64,000 nt of DNA from Gerris lacustris (lineage: Eukaryota > Arthropoda > Insecta > Hemiptera > Gerridae), in contig OX578282.1 of the NCBI GenBank assembly GCA_951217055.1, positions 55,187,311 through 55,251,310 of the forward strand. Direction: 5' to 3'. The translations under genes were made by a program, and so were the position numbers. The stretch's first letter is position 1. Each line of letters begins with the position of its first letter. This document shows positions 1 through 11,800 of this stretch, piece by piece. The notes below the pieces were generated by a model that saw only the letters and a list, made by a program, of their open reading frames with translations, did not search any database and had not been told where the DNA came from.

Positions 1-2862
1 CATAAATATAAAGGGATTTATAATAGAAACATCGTTTTTATGGACTAGTTTTATTATTTAGTTTAATGTCTAAAAATAACATTTCCTATAAACAGCTTAA
101 CTACTAGTGGTCTACGTTGAGGACTATTTGTGTTGTATACGTCCAAACTTTTGTGACATCTAAGATCATAAATTAAATTAACTGTGTCTAGGGTTTTTGT
201 TGGAACTGTTTTCCCTAACTCTTACCAGTTGTCATATAAACATAAACAAATGCTCTAAATTACTATTATTTCCCCAAGGAAAGAGCTTATTAGAAGCTCG
301 AAACTGGGAGTATTAATCACCCGAAAATTATTTATATTTATTTATGTAATTTATTTATATTTATATGTTTATTCAATAAAGTTTTATTTATTATTAAATT
401 AAATTAAGAAATTTATAAATATGAATGGATTTCATAAGTGAACCATGATATAGATGAAAATTTATTATCTTCAAATTTAAAACCAAAAAATGTTTTAAAA
501 TAGTTATATAGGAATCATTTATTAATTTTATAGATTTAATTTCCATACCCACAAAGACTTTTTTTCAAAAATGAAGTATTTTTGTTAAGTCAAGAACCTT
601 ATCTAACATTTTGGATTAAAAGTTATGATGCCGCATCCTGTAAAAGGGTTTACTAAGCCAAAGTATATTAGCTCAAAACCTTTGAATTAAACTTTAAAAG
701 TCCTATTGATAAGGCTCTTGACTATTCCCTATGATTTTAGGTTTCTGTAGGAAGTACAAACAGAAACCTTATATAATGGCTCTGTCTGTCTGTCCGTTGG
801 CATGTTTCAATTCATAAACTACTATAGCTAGGAGCATGAAATTCGGCACACAGGTTCATATCGGCATTTGTGACAACTGGACACGCTTTGGATATTTCTC
901 ACTTAATATTTTCAATATGGCGGGCGACTAAAAAAAATTCTTTTATTCACTATAACATGTTATACATCAATTTAAAGGTCTTGAAGTGTAGAAAAAGAAT
1001 ATGCTACTATTAAAATTTCACACTTAATAATTTTAACTTAATCGTACAGAAACTAGCGATTATCGCCTCACATACGTACATGAAGCACGACTTAATTGTT
1101 TCCATTTACAAATGTCAAGGGAACACCTCTCAAGCTAATTTAACTACAAATTTTAGACAAAATCAAAGAAATAGAAATTTCACAAGAACACTAAGGTTGT
1201 GGTTATTTTAGGAATCACAAACCAGGTCAACTGAGAAGTACTAGTGTGTCTGGAAAGACCAACCAAAAATCTGGAAAGTAACCTACCGCGATCATAACCC
1301 TTCAGTTGATTTAGCAGTTGAACAGTGTGGTTACTAACCCTTCAACAGAGTCTTGAATAAGGTTATTTATCAATAATTTTACCTTTGTAGCACTTAATTT
1401 AAAAGTTTAAAGTATTGTTTACTTCACTGCGAAATGATTTTGTTTTTTTATTTGCTACTAATTAGACATTTATAAAGATAAAATATAATTGAGTTTTGAA
1501 ACTTTAATACTTGCAATAGCTACACACACAAACCAAACTAAGTTTATATTTATAACCTGGTCAATTGGTTGCATCCATAAGACCCATATAATTATTTAAA
1601 GCCACCATGTCACTTTTTAAGCTGCTATGATATTTAACTACAACAAACCGCCGTTGCTCAGGCCACTGATTCCAAACACACCATGAATATAAGCAGGATG
1701 TGAAATACAAAGTCTTACTCAATTTATAAATTGAGGTGCCTAGTGAAAAATAGCCTAACCCCAAAATGAGGTTGAAAGTAGTAAATCTGCCATATTTGGC
1801 CCACCTATTTCTAATTGTCCAATTTACTTGCAATTTTTTAAACTGTTGCTTTTAAATTCAATAGTTTTTTTTTAAATACAAAAAGTGTCACTTCCTAACA
1901 AAAATAAAGGAAGGTTATGGTTAGTTTAGGTTAAGGTTTGTATTTTTCAACCTAACCTAAGCATAACCTTTCTATAGGTGTCTTTGAAATTGACACTTCA
2001 CGGTATTTTTTTAAGAAAAAAACTACCTACTGAATTTATCGAGATGCTATAACTAGAATAGTTTTCAATATGTAAAAAGGAAAAGTTTAAAAAATGCAAA
2101 TAAATAGGACAATTAGAAATAGGTGGGCCAAATAGTGCAGATTTACCGTTAGACCTTAAAAATGTGAAAAAAGCTATTACAATATCTATTCAACTTTTTT
2201 TAATTTTATGGGTTAGGCTTATCTCCTCCATTTATAAGAATATAATGATCAGTTATGCCTAAATAAAATAATAAATACCTGGTTTAACTTGACGATATCT
2301 GAATATCTGAACTAATAAATAGATTTTGAAACTCAAATAAAACCTGTGAGCACTTTAAGAATTGTAACAAAAGAAACTAAGTACAATCCAACTCTGAGTC
2401 TGGCTAAAACTTAAGATGACAGGCAAAATTTTAGTTAAAGCTCCAGTGTTGCCAGTAATCAGTACCTTCACTTCAATATTCTAGTGATAGATCTGCTTAA
2501 AAAAAGGGCAATAGAACGGAGCTGGCCATACTGATAGGCTGAAAACATAACTTTAAAAAAATATTTATTTTTATTTACAGTATATTTTTAACTTTTCTTA
2601 GTTATTAACTAATAGTTATTAAGTAGAACAATAGGCAGATTCCAAATAAAAATATAAGACCTATATTTTTCAAGTTATAGGAAATGAAATAAATTGGGAC
2701 AGAAAATATATTTTAAAACATTTAAATAAGACAATAAATTGTCAAAGTTGTTCATTCTAAAATAAGTTGTAATAATAATATTTTACATCTACACACATTT
2801 AAAAAGGACAAAAAAAAAAAAAAAAAAGTTACAAATATATGGCAGGTACATACAAAAGAGGT
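1..2862. other. Region beyond the THOC1 stop: AT-rich, repeats, no gene seen
   Basis: THOC1's 3' UTR should occupy part of the right end on the minus strand, but I cannot fix the poly(A) site. A 90-codon minus frame at 1561-1833 lies partly in a foldback arm and resembles no family. A stretch at 775-915 (CTGTCTGTCTGTC followed by AAATTCGGCACAC) looks like a dispersed-repeat fragment. Positions 588-723 are bounded by a short inverted match (GTCAAG.CCTTATC). The rest shows nothing I can name. Confidence 0.6.
1740..2235. repeat. Foldback (MITE-like) inverted repeat
   Basis: The minus-strand sequence from about 1850 down to 1745 recurs on the plus strand at about 2084-2210. Both contain GGACAATTAGAAATAGGTGG and then a GGGTTAGGCT block. 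An inner inverted pair lies near 1914-1972 (GGTTATG...TTAGGTTAAGG facing CCTAACCTAAGCATAACC). Arm identity falls off outward. There is no coding content and no clear target duplication. Confidence 0.65.
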
Positions 2863-5800
2863 TTATGACTTAGGGAGATTTTCAACAATTTTACTAGCTT
2901 CGGAGAGTCCTAAGCTGTCTAAAGCTTTAAATAAGTTGTCGATTGTTGCATCAGATTCATTACTGAACCAAACATCAAGCATGTTGAGTGCTCTGTCATA
3001 TTCTTCTTCTTCTTGAGCATTGAAGTATTCAATCTGTAAAATACATATTAATGTATGAAAGCAGTTGGTAAGGGTGGTGTACTAATGCTCAAAGTTTAAG
3101 TTTACTAGGAGTTGTTGGCAAAGTTCCCCGTAAATAGATAATCTACATATATAAAATAAAAATTTTGTTTGTATACTAATAACAATAAATTTTATGGACA
3201 CTTTTTTATTTCTCATACATATTACAAAAACAGAGAAGGGGGAAATTTAATACTTAGGTACATGGTTACTATACTGCTGGTATGACACCCCACTCCCTAC
3301 TATTTATTAAGGCATGCTTACCTCGCCTCTACTATTGACTGTACAGGCTTTTCTATTCTCTATTACTTTGTTTACGTGTGCAATATATATGTTCAGATTC
3401 TTGAGAGAATTGAGAATAAGAATTAAGAACAGTGTTCCTTTTTGATCAACTTTTTATTTTCTCACATCAAACCAAACTCTCCTATTTTCTATTTACAAAA
3501 ACTTAACTTGGCATTTTGACATTTATCTGTCAATCTGGAACATACTCCCACCTAAGTTAATCTCTTTTAATACTTTCCTATCCAATGGATTAACTTAATT
3601 TCAATTATTTTAAAATGCCAAGATGCTAAGTTATTTAGGTTTAAACAATTACAACAAAAAATAAACATTTAAATACATAAAATAAACAAATTTGCAGTTA
3701 CTACTTTTCGTCCGAGAGTTCTAAGAGGCAAATACGCTGAATGGGCCGTAATTCTTTTACCATCCTCACGACTCGCTCCCCCCATCCACCCCACCAGCAA
3801 CCTGAAGGTGGATTGAACTTCCACTTTATTCGTTTTCGTTTCACAGTTCTATATTCTTTTATCTTCTTCCCATCTAATTTAGTAATTGCATTTTCTCGTC
3901 CCAAGTTCGGGAAGTTCGTCCCATTGTGACTAAATATTGAAACTGGCCTGCCTCTTCTTGCGAAGAACCTGCGAAGTGCCGGAATAAAATATTGTATTGA
4001 CAAACTTGTAACTAATTCAAGATAAACAGCTCTCACAACTGCACATGTGAATATGCAGATCCAGGCCTTGCCGTCTTTCTTAATGTGTAGAGGACCTGCG
4101 AAGTCTACTCCTGTGACTTCAAATGCCGAAGCTTCTCTTATCCTTTCAGGTGGTAATGGAGCTGTCACCGGGTCCATCTTCTTAGCATTGAATCTTTTAC
4201 ACTTTACACACTTAGTCACTACCCTACGAACTGTTTGTCTTGTTTTTAGAACCCAAAATTTTTCTCTCACAAGCCCTGTCAGTCCTTGAACACCAACGTG
4301 ATGTGCTTTTTCATGCATTTCTCTTATTATAAGATCCACTACAGGATGCTTGCTTGGTAACAAAGGTGGATGTCTGAAATCTAAACTGTCTTCCCCCAGT
4401 GAAAGCTTTGTTCTTACTCTTATTACACCATTTTCATCAATTATTGGATTCAAGCTCGATAAATCTCTGTCTTTGTGTGTTAATGTGTCAGATTGAACAA
4501 GCTTAATTACGACTAATTCCGCTTTTGAAATTTCATCAACCGATAATTCTGACCTCCTTTTTGAAATTTTGGAATTACAATTGTTAATAAACCGAAGTAT
4601 CCATGCCATCATTCTAACAACCTTATTGTATTTAGGTCTAGACTGGGACAAAAAAAAAGGACCTATTTGCCTCTTAGAACTCTCGGACGAAAAGTAGTAA
4701 CTGCAAATTTGTTTATTTTATGTATTTAAATGTTTATTTTTAACCAAGGTCCTTTGCTTATTGCTCTAATATGGGTACATATGACTGGCTGATCTAATGC
4801 TATAAACGTAATTATTGGTGAAGTACCGTTTTTATTACATGCTTTAACCTGATACGAATTGTGTTTTTTGGCCTCTGATTTCCCTCCAAAAAGTAAATGG
4901 GTTAACTGAATTTCACCTAACGCCCTATAGCCTAACTTTTCAACTACATTTTTAGTAATATAGGATCTCTGTGAACCTGAATCTAAAATGGCTCGAACAC
5001 ACATATCTCTTTCAGACCCTTTTAGTTTTATCACAAGAGTTTGAGAGAAGAATGTGTCTGCTGCCAAACTACATAAATTATTCTCACTCACATTTTGCGT
5101 TTTTTCTTTTTCGTGGACTTTAGACAGATTCTGACACATGACCGATGCGTGTCTTTTTGAACACAATAAACATCTAATCTTGCTGCTACATGTCCGAGCG
5201 AAGTGTGGTTTTAAGCAGATGTAGCATAGTTTCGTCGAACTGACTTTTTCCCGTCTTTCTTCATAGCTTAGATCTTTTGCCGATGAACACTTCTCACTTT
5301 CGTGTGATTTCGTACAAAAAATACATGTAACATCATCTCTTTCCTGAAATGTATTACCTTTCTTGTCTTCTTTCTGCTGAATTACCTGGGTCGATAGCTT
5401 GTCCTTTTGGCGTATCTTCAACTTCTGTATCTCTTTGTTTTCTTTGCCAGACACGTAGTAGATCTGAAGGCAGCGCCGATTCCACTAATGGAAAGAGCAT
5501 GCACGCGCACTTCTCCGTTGTTACCCCGAGAGATTCTAACGCTCGTATATAGGAATCTAATCTATCATAAAGCGTACTTAACGGTAATGAATTATCTTTT
5601 ATATTGCTTAAAATCATTGAGAGTAATTCTCAAACATATATCTCGATTTGCAATTCCTCTCTTCCGAACCGCGATTTTAAACTGTCCAGAGCTACGTGAT
5701 AATTCTCTTCCGTAGGTGGAAAACTCTCTACTATCATTCTTGCTCTACTACCAGGCTCCATAGCTTGTAAGAGATATTGAAATTTGTCGGTAGCCAAAAT

Positions 5801-8800
5801 AGTACGATCTTCATGAATTTTTTTGAAGCAATTCCAAAAATAAAACCAATTTTTTATTTGTCCGTCAAACTTTTTAATTTCAAATACCGGTAATTTTATT
5901 TTTCTGTGTGTTTCTTCTTGCACTTTAGGTTTTACATCCTTCTCAGTTGATTTCTCATAATTGTTGACCATAACCTTCAAAACTTCGAATTCTTCGTTGT
6001 ATTTTTCACAACTTATTATTTCCGCGTCTAAATCTTCTTCACTCACATCCGCTTGTAACAGGAGTTCTACAATTCTCTGATTAGTCACCTTAAGATTCAC
6101 AATTAGTTCGTCTAAGCATTTAAATAAACCTATAACCTCACTTTCAGAACTAGCTTCCTTTATAAACTTACGTACTTTCGTAGCTGTTCTCGTGAATGAG
6201 CTTCTCTGAACCTGCCTTAACTTCTTCTCCTTCTGTCCTGTCACGGTCGCCATATGTTCAGATTCTTGAGAGAATTGAGAATAAGAATTAAGAACAGTGT
6301 TCCTTTTTGATCAACTTTTTATTTTCTCACATCAAACCAAACTCTCCTATTTTCTATTTACAAAAACTTAACTTGGCATTTTGACATTTATCTGTCAATC
6401 TGGAACAATATGCATTGTCCTATATCCTATATATATTATCATTGGTTTTACTTAGTTTTGACTTGGCCTTCTTTTTTATTAACTCCAACATTATTTTGAC
6501 TCCAACTTTTAGTATTTTATTTACAGTTTCTGATTCATCGGATTATGAACTTAAACACAAATAGAATAAATTTTGTAAGCCCTACAATTTGAGTGGAACT
6601 AAACTGACCCCGCTCCGCTTTCGGTTGCCATACCCCTGGACACAACTCCGCTCAACTACACTCGATCTGCTCTGCTTCTTGTGGCCGCCCGGCATAAATT
6701 TGTCGGTAGCTTCAACAAGTGATTGTTTACTGAATATTTTTTTAACAAAATATCTTTACAGGTAGTTCAAGTATACCCATGTAACACAAAAAATATGTGT
6801 GAGGCTCTCACGCATTAGAAGTGAAACTTAAGTCTAGAATGCATTGCTCTCTTTCATTTTTTGACAAATTTATTATTTCAAGATTAAGAAATGGTTATGG
6901 GAAATTTAATTGAAAAAAAAAAAAATAATAATACCTATTGCTACGCTAAGGCAACCACATTTATTCCAATAAAAATAAATTATATACCAATTAACGGTGT
7001 ATTAATTATATACCGTTAACGCTTATATACCAATTTTGTGTTCTCTATTCCTTACAATTTATTTAGAGCAATGGATAGCACGTTTGCTTCTTGATCAGAA
7101 GGTCGATGGTTCGCAACTTGCCAGGGAGAAAGATTTTTTACAGATAAATCTTTCACCAGGATTAGTCTCGAAACACAACTTCCGTTTCATTACTTCCGTC
7201 ACACAAATTTCATTACAATTAATCCTTAAAAATGTTGGAAACTTGGACGAGTCTCGAAGCGCAAACTTCGTTACACGATGTCACTATATGAAAAAATTCA
7301 CTCTACCGCCGCCAAAGAAGTTTCACTTCAAAAACTTCCGGCTACAGCAGGCCCCCTGTCCCAGACCTCTTACCCCAGGTTTAGGCCACAAGCCCTTGGC
7401 CCAATGCCCCAGGTTACTAGCACATCTACCAGTGAAACAAAACCCAATGTAGAGAAACTACACTAAAATTAGATGTAAGTTTAAAAACTTCATGGTTTTA
7501 TTATTGTAGGTTATTTTTAAAGTTTTAGACCATACAAAAGAATAAAAATTAAACCTCATCAGATTTGTAGCCAAGCTTCTCTCCAACCTTTTTCCAATCA
7601 CCAGTGATCTCTTTAGCTATTTTTTCAAGATCTTCTTTAGCAACTTTGTCTTTCTTGCTCTCACTTTTAGTTTCAACTTCACCTGCAATTAATAAAATTA
7701 TTTATATACATGCATTCATAACTGGACGGATACTCCACTTAAGCAGCTATCCATTCATATGGCGATGTTAAGTGAACAACGAGACATATGAACATGTACA
7801 TGGGTCAGATATATGAATATAAATGATATGAATGATCAATAAGCTACCAGGGACCCCCTGTTGACAGTAGTCTAAAAACTTGATTGCCAACTTATGTGAG
7901 ACAGTTAAACAACTATCTTTGATTTAATTACAATATTTATAATTGGTTGACTAATTTTACCATTAGTATGAGTTGGGGAAGTTTCTTCTGTTTCCATTTC
8001 TTCATTTTCCTGTTCTTCATCAGATTCTTTTCCACTGGAGCCAGCCTCTTCTTCCTCACTTGTAGCCTCTTCTTCTAAATCTACAGCTTCTACTTCCATC
8101 TTGTCATCATCATCATCATCATCTTCTTCTTCTTCTTCTTCTTCCTCCTCTTTGATAGGACTGTGGTCAGTTTTAAGCCTGCCTTCAGAATCTGACTTTG
8201 AACCCTCTTTGTCTTTATCATCTTTTGACGTTTTCGGCTCTTGTCTAGCTTTTAGCTCTCCAGCTTGCTTCTTAATTCTTGCCTGTATAGCTTTCTGAAA
8301 GAATAATATAATTGTCAGATATAAGTAAAAAGAAAATAATTAAGTAAAAATAAAAAAAACCCATTAAATACAGCATAATTATTAAAGGAGAAACTAGTTA
8401 GCTGTTTATGCATAAATAAAGCTGAACTAAAGTACAGTTGAGTCTCTCTAATCCGACACATGGGGCCATGCCTTGTTAAATTACAGAGAATAATCGGATT
8501 ATTGGATGTTTAATAATAAATAATTATCAAAACAGAAACAGGACACAAACAACGACTGATAGTTTGTTTTTGTTTACCCTAGTGCCTTTCTGTTTCCCAG
8601 TTTCCCCCTCTTTTAGTTATCTTATCTAACACCTGGCAAGAGGGGAGGGGGGGCCTAAAATTCAGAGACTCAACTGAACAGTTCAGTCAGTTATTTATAT
8701 CAAATTTTGAGAAGCAACAACTGATTTTAATTAAACTAAAAAAGTTATAATGATCAGTTCAAAGTAAAGAACACATTTTATGGTAATTATCAGTTTTCTG

Positions 8801-11800
8801 GTAATGACAATTAAAGTGGTTCAAACCTATGTATCTGTATTAAATATTACTTTTTTTCTTGGCAATAAAGTAATTAAGTTGTAAGACCTTGGGTATGATA
8901 CGAGGGGTGAGCGACGGGCGACAGAGTGTCAGAGGGGTGCTGGCTACAATAAGAGCGAAAATAATAGGAAGGACGATATTTTCTATCAGTTCCTGACATG
9001 GCGTCATTCAGTGAAATAGCTAAACTCCAGGTGGTGAGCGAAAATTAATGTCTAGGTTGAGCGGTAAGCAGCAACATGTTTCGCCCAGACACTCGTGCTA
9101 GTCATAGACGGCTACTGCCTACTTCCATTGTACTTAATGTAAACATAAACATATGAGGCACCGCTCTGTACCCGAGTCCTAAGTTTTTTATAAGGGCTAA
9201 AAAAAAATCTAGATAGGAACCACTAACTTATAAGATCAGTAGGTTAAGATAGCTAAAGCCTACACCTGTCTAAATGGTTACCTGGAAACACTACCCAAAA
9301 CCATAATATCCAATTTAACACCCAGGGAAGGGGTTTATGTTACCAATGATAACATACCTTAGGGGATTAGTGGAGTCATGTGGTTAATGAACTCCAATAA
9401 AACAATGTTCAATCACCAAACCCATGGTGTTGGTTCTTATTCCAGAGAGGTAAGACATGTTTGTTTCACACTGAGGATCACATAAGTTAGATGTAAAGTC
9501 ACAGATTTCTCTATCACCTACAGTAATCATCTAATATTATAGTTCGCGCAAAGAAAGATCTTTATGAATAAGAGAAAGACTGAATTATATAGATTGTTAC
9601 TCACAAAAGTGATATCTCTAGAGATTTGCTTTGACATGTATTCAACATATTCAGGTATTTTGTTAGGTACAGCTTGAGCTGGTGAATTAAAACATCTTGG
9701 AGGTCCTTTCTGATGATAAAGCTTCAATGTTTGCCAAATAAATTTCATATTACTCACTTTCCTGCACAAAGAAACACACAAAAATAAGAATTATCTTGCT
9801 CAATAGAGATGTCGATAATCACACCTTTCATTGAAGTTAGGTATTATTTTTATTAGGGAGTATTTTTATTTTTTAGGGAGCCAGGGTGGCCGAGGTGGTA
9901 AAGACACCGCGCAGCTATCACTGAGTCGAGGCAACTCGAGGTCTTGGGTTCGATCCCGGGCCGTGATACACTGAATGCATCTATGAATCGCGGACGGAGC
10001 AGGGCGAGGGACACCCCCTGAGGGGTTCTCTTCCCCCACGCTGTCTAGTGGGTTCGATCCGTGTCATGAGATGTGATCTGTATCTATGGTTCGAGGTCGG
10101 AGTAGGGCGAGGGGACCCCCTGGGGGGTCCTCTTCCCCCACACTTTGAAGCACGCTCATATAGCTTACTAATGACCACATCATACTCGCTTAGTACAATG
10201 TACAAATGTATGATGTGTGAAGTAGCTGGAACTCTCCTCCACGGGGAAGTAAAATGGGTCCACTGTAGGCCTGATTGCAAGGTTCGAACAAGTGGTTCGT
10301 CCTACCCGTCTAGTAGGAAGTACTAGGTAACTACTACTACTAGGTATTATTTTAAATTACAACCAATAAATAATTTTTCAAATCTACAAACTCAATTTAA
10401 TTTCTTTTATTGCAGTTTCAACTGAAAGAAGATAGCATTAGAAAAAACCACCTGGTAAATACATAATATGTACCGAAGAGTGAGAGAAACACAAAAGGAA
10501 AATAAATTAAGAAAGGGAACATGTAATGTTAAAAATAATTATATAAACTAAATAGAAAATATAAAGCCAAATAAATTACTAATAAATATAACAGAGAACA
10601 TACTTATATTTTTCTTCTATCTGAGCAGCTGGGTCAGCTTCTAGAACAATATCTTCAATTCTGCTTTTAAGGTTAGGATGATTTGGAAAGGTTTTACATT
10701 GCTTCAAATAATCACTTTTAACTGTCCACTCTCTATGCTTGTTACCACTGAAATCATAAATTAAAAATGTTAATGAAGTTCTAGATACGAAACTTTAGGC
10801 AACTGACGGTCACACCTGTCTTTATCTAAGGACACCATGAACACCTGAAGATGTTTCAAGCATTAGGAGCAAAACGTCGGGACATACACCCTTTAAGACG
10901 CCATCTCCATAGGAAGACCTAGAACTTCATTATAATTGTAACCACGGAAGCCTACAAACTTTGATAATTAAAAATTGGTTAAAATCATAGTGTCTTAAAC
11001 TATGATTCTAGATAATTCTTGGGTTTCTGGTGTTCAGAAATGAGATTTATTTTAAAGGGTTATTGCCTAAAGTTCAGATAATTTACTTGTTCAAATCTGA
11101 TAATTTACTTCTTATAAAGGAAGTAGATATAGTCCACAGGCCACCATAAGAAGTGAGTCGCTGATTGATAAAGTTTTCTTACCTTATGGAATCGCTTACT
11201 TATGCCTTGTCCACCGATGAATTGGGTATATGGCAACTGGGCGTTGGGCCATTTCTTTTTTGTTGACATGCCAAACTTGCCCTTCTGCGGGAACATTGAA
11301 AAGAGATAGATAAAGTTTTGATTTTCACAAGATCGTTCATTTAAATTATTTCAAAAACAATGGTAAAGGTGGCCACCGATAAGAGTGGGCCGTTTGGGGT
11401 GGCCACCGCCCCAAACTTATCTCTCTGCGGGGACGTTGAAAAAAAAAAGGCCCACTCGTATCGGTGGCCACCTTTACCACTGTTTTTGAAATTATTTAAT
11501 TAAACGATCCTGTGAAAATCAAAACTTTATCTATCTCTTTTCAATGTTCCCGCAGAAGGGCAAGTTTGGCATGTCAACAAAAAAGAAATGGCCCAGCGCC
11601 CAGTTGCCATATACCCAATTCATCGGTGGACAAGGCATAAATAAGCGATTCCATAAGGTAAGAAAACTTTATCAATCAGGGACTCACTTCTTATGGTGGC
11701 CTGTGGACTAATAGGGTTTATGAGTAAATTTAGTCCAAAAACTATACAGCTTTCAAGACATGGATCATTTAAGAGATGAAACCACCTTCAAGGTCATATT

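Larger units (their letters stand above)
3390..6407 (-). mobile_element. BEL/Pao LTR retrotransposon, internally deleted, in the last THOC1 intron
   Basis: The element is 3018 bp and lies in the intron that splits the THOC1 death domain. It has two 153-bp direct terminal repeats, a primer-binding-site-like stretch inside the 5' LTR, a purine-rich tract inside the 3' LTR, and gag, protease and integrase remnants in order on the minus strand. Reverse transcriptase and RNase H are absent. Flanks read ATATA before the left LTR and ATATG after the right, compatible with a 5-bp target duplication with one change. Near-identical LTRs suggest a fairly recent insertion, while the coding breaks show this copy cannot move by itself. 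Confidence 0.92.

Noticed and set aside
1561..1833. 90-codon minus-strand gene
   Set aside because: Partly inside a foldback arm; no domain, splice or family support.
3390..6407. An active retrovirus-like element
   Set aside because: RT/RNase H missing, stop and frameshift in gag, altered integrase motif.
7036..7452. 138-codon plus-strand gene
   Set aside because: Frame crosses a tRNA-derived SINE and its tail.
8101..8298. Poly-serine frame on the plus strand
   Set aside because: Antisense shadow of the acidic THOC1 exon 12.
9881..9960. A functional tRNA gene (boxes A and B present)
   Set aside because: Stems do not close as a cloverleaf, and the head continues into a SINE body with target duplication and two sister copies.
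11105..11296. 63-codon frame as an independent gene
   Set aside because: It is one arm of a foldback with splice-like borders; the mirror arm holds the same frame with changes.
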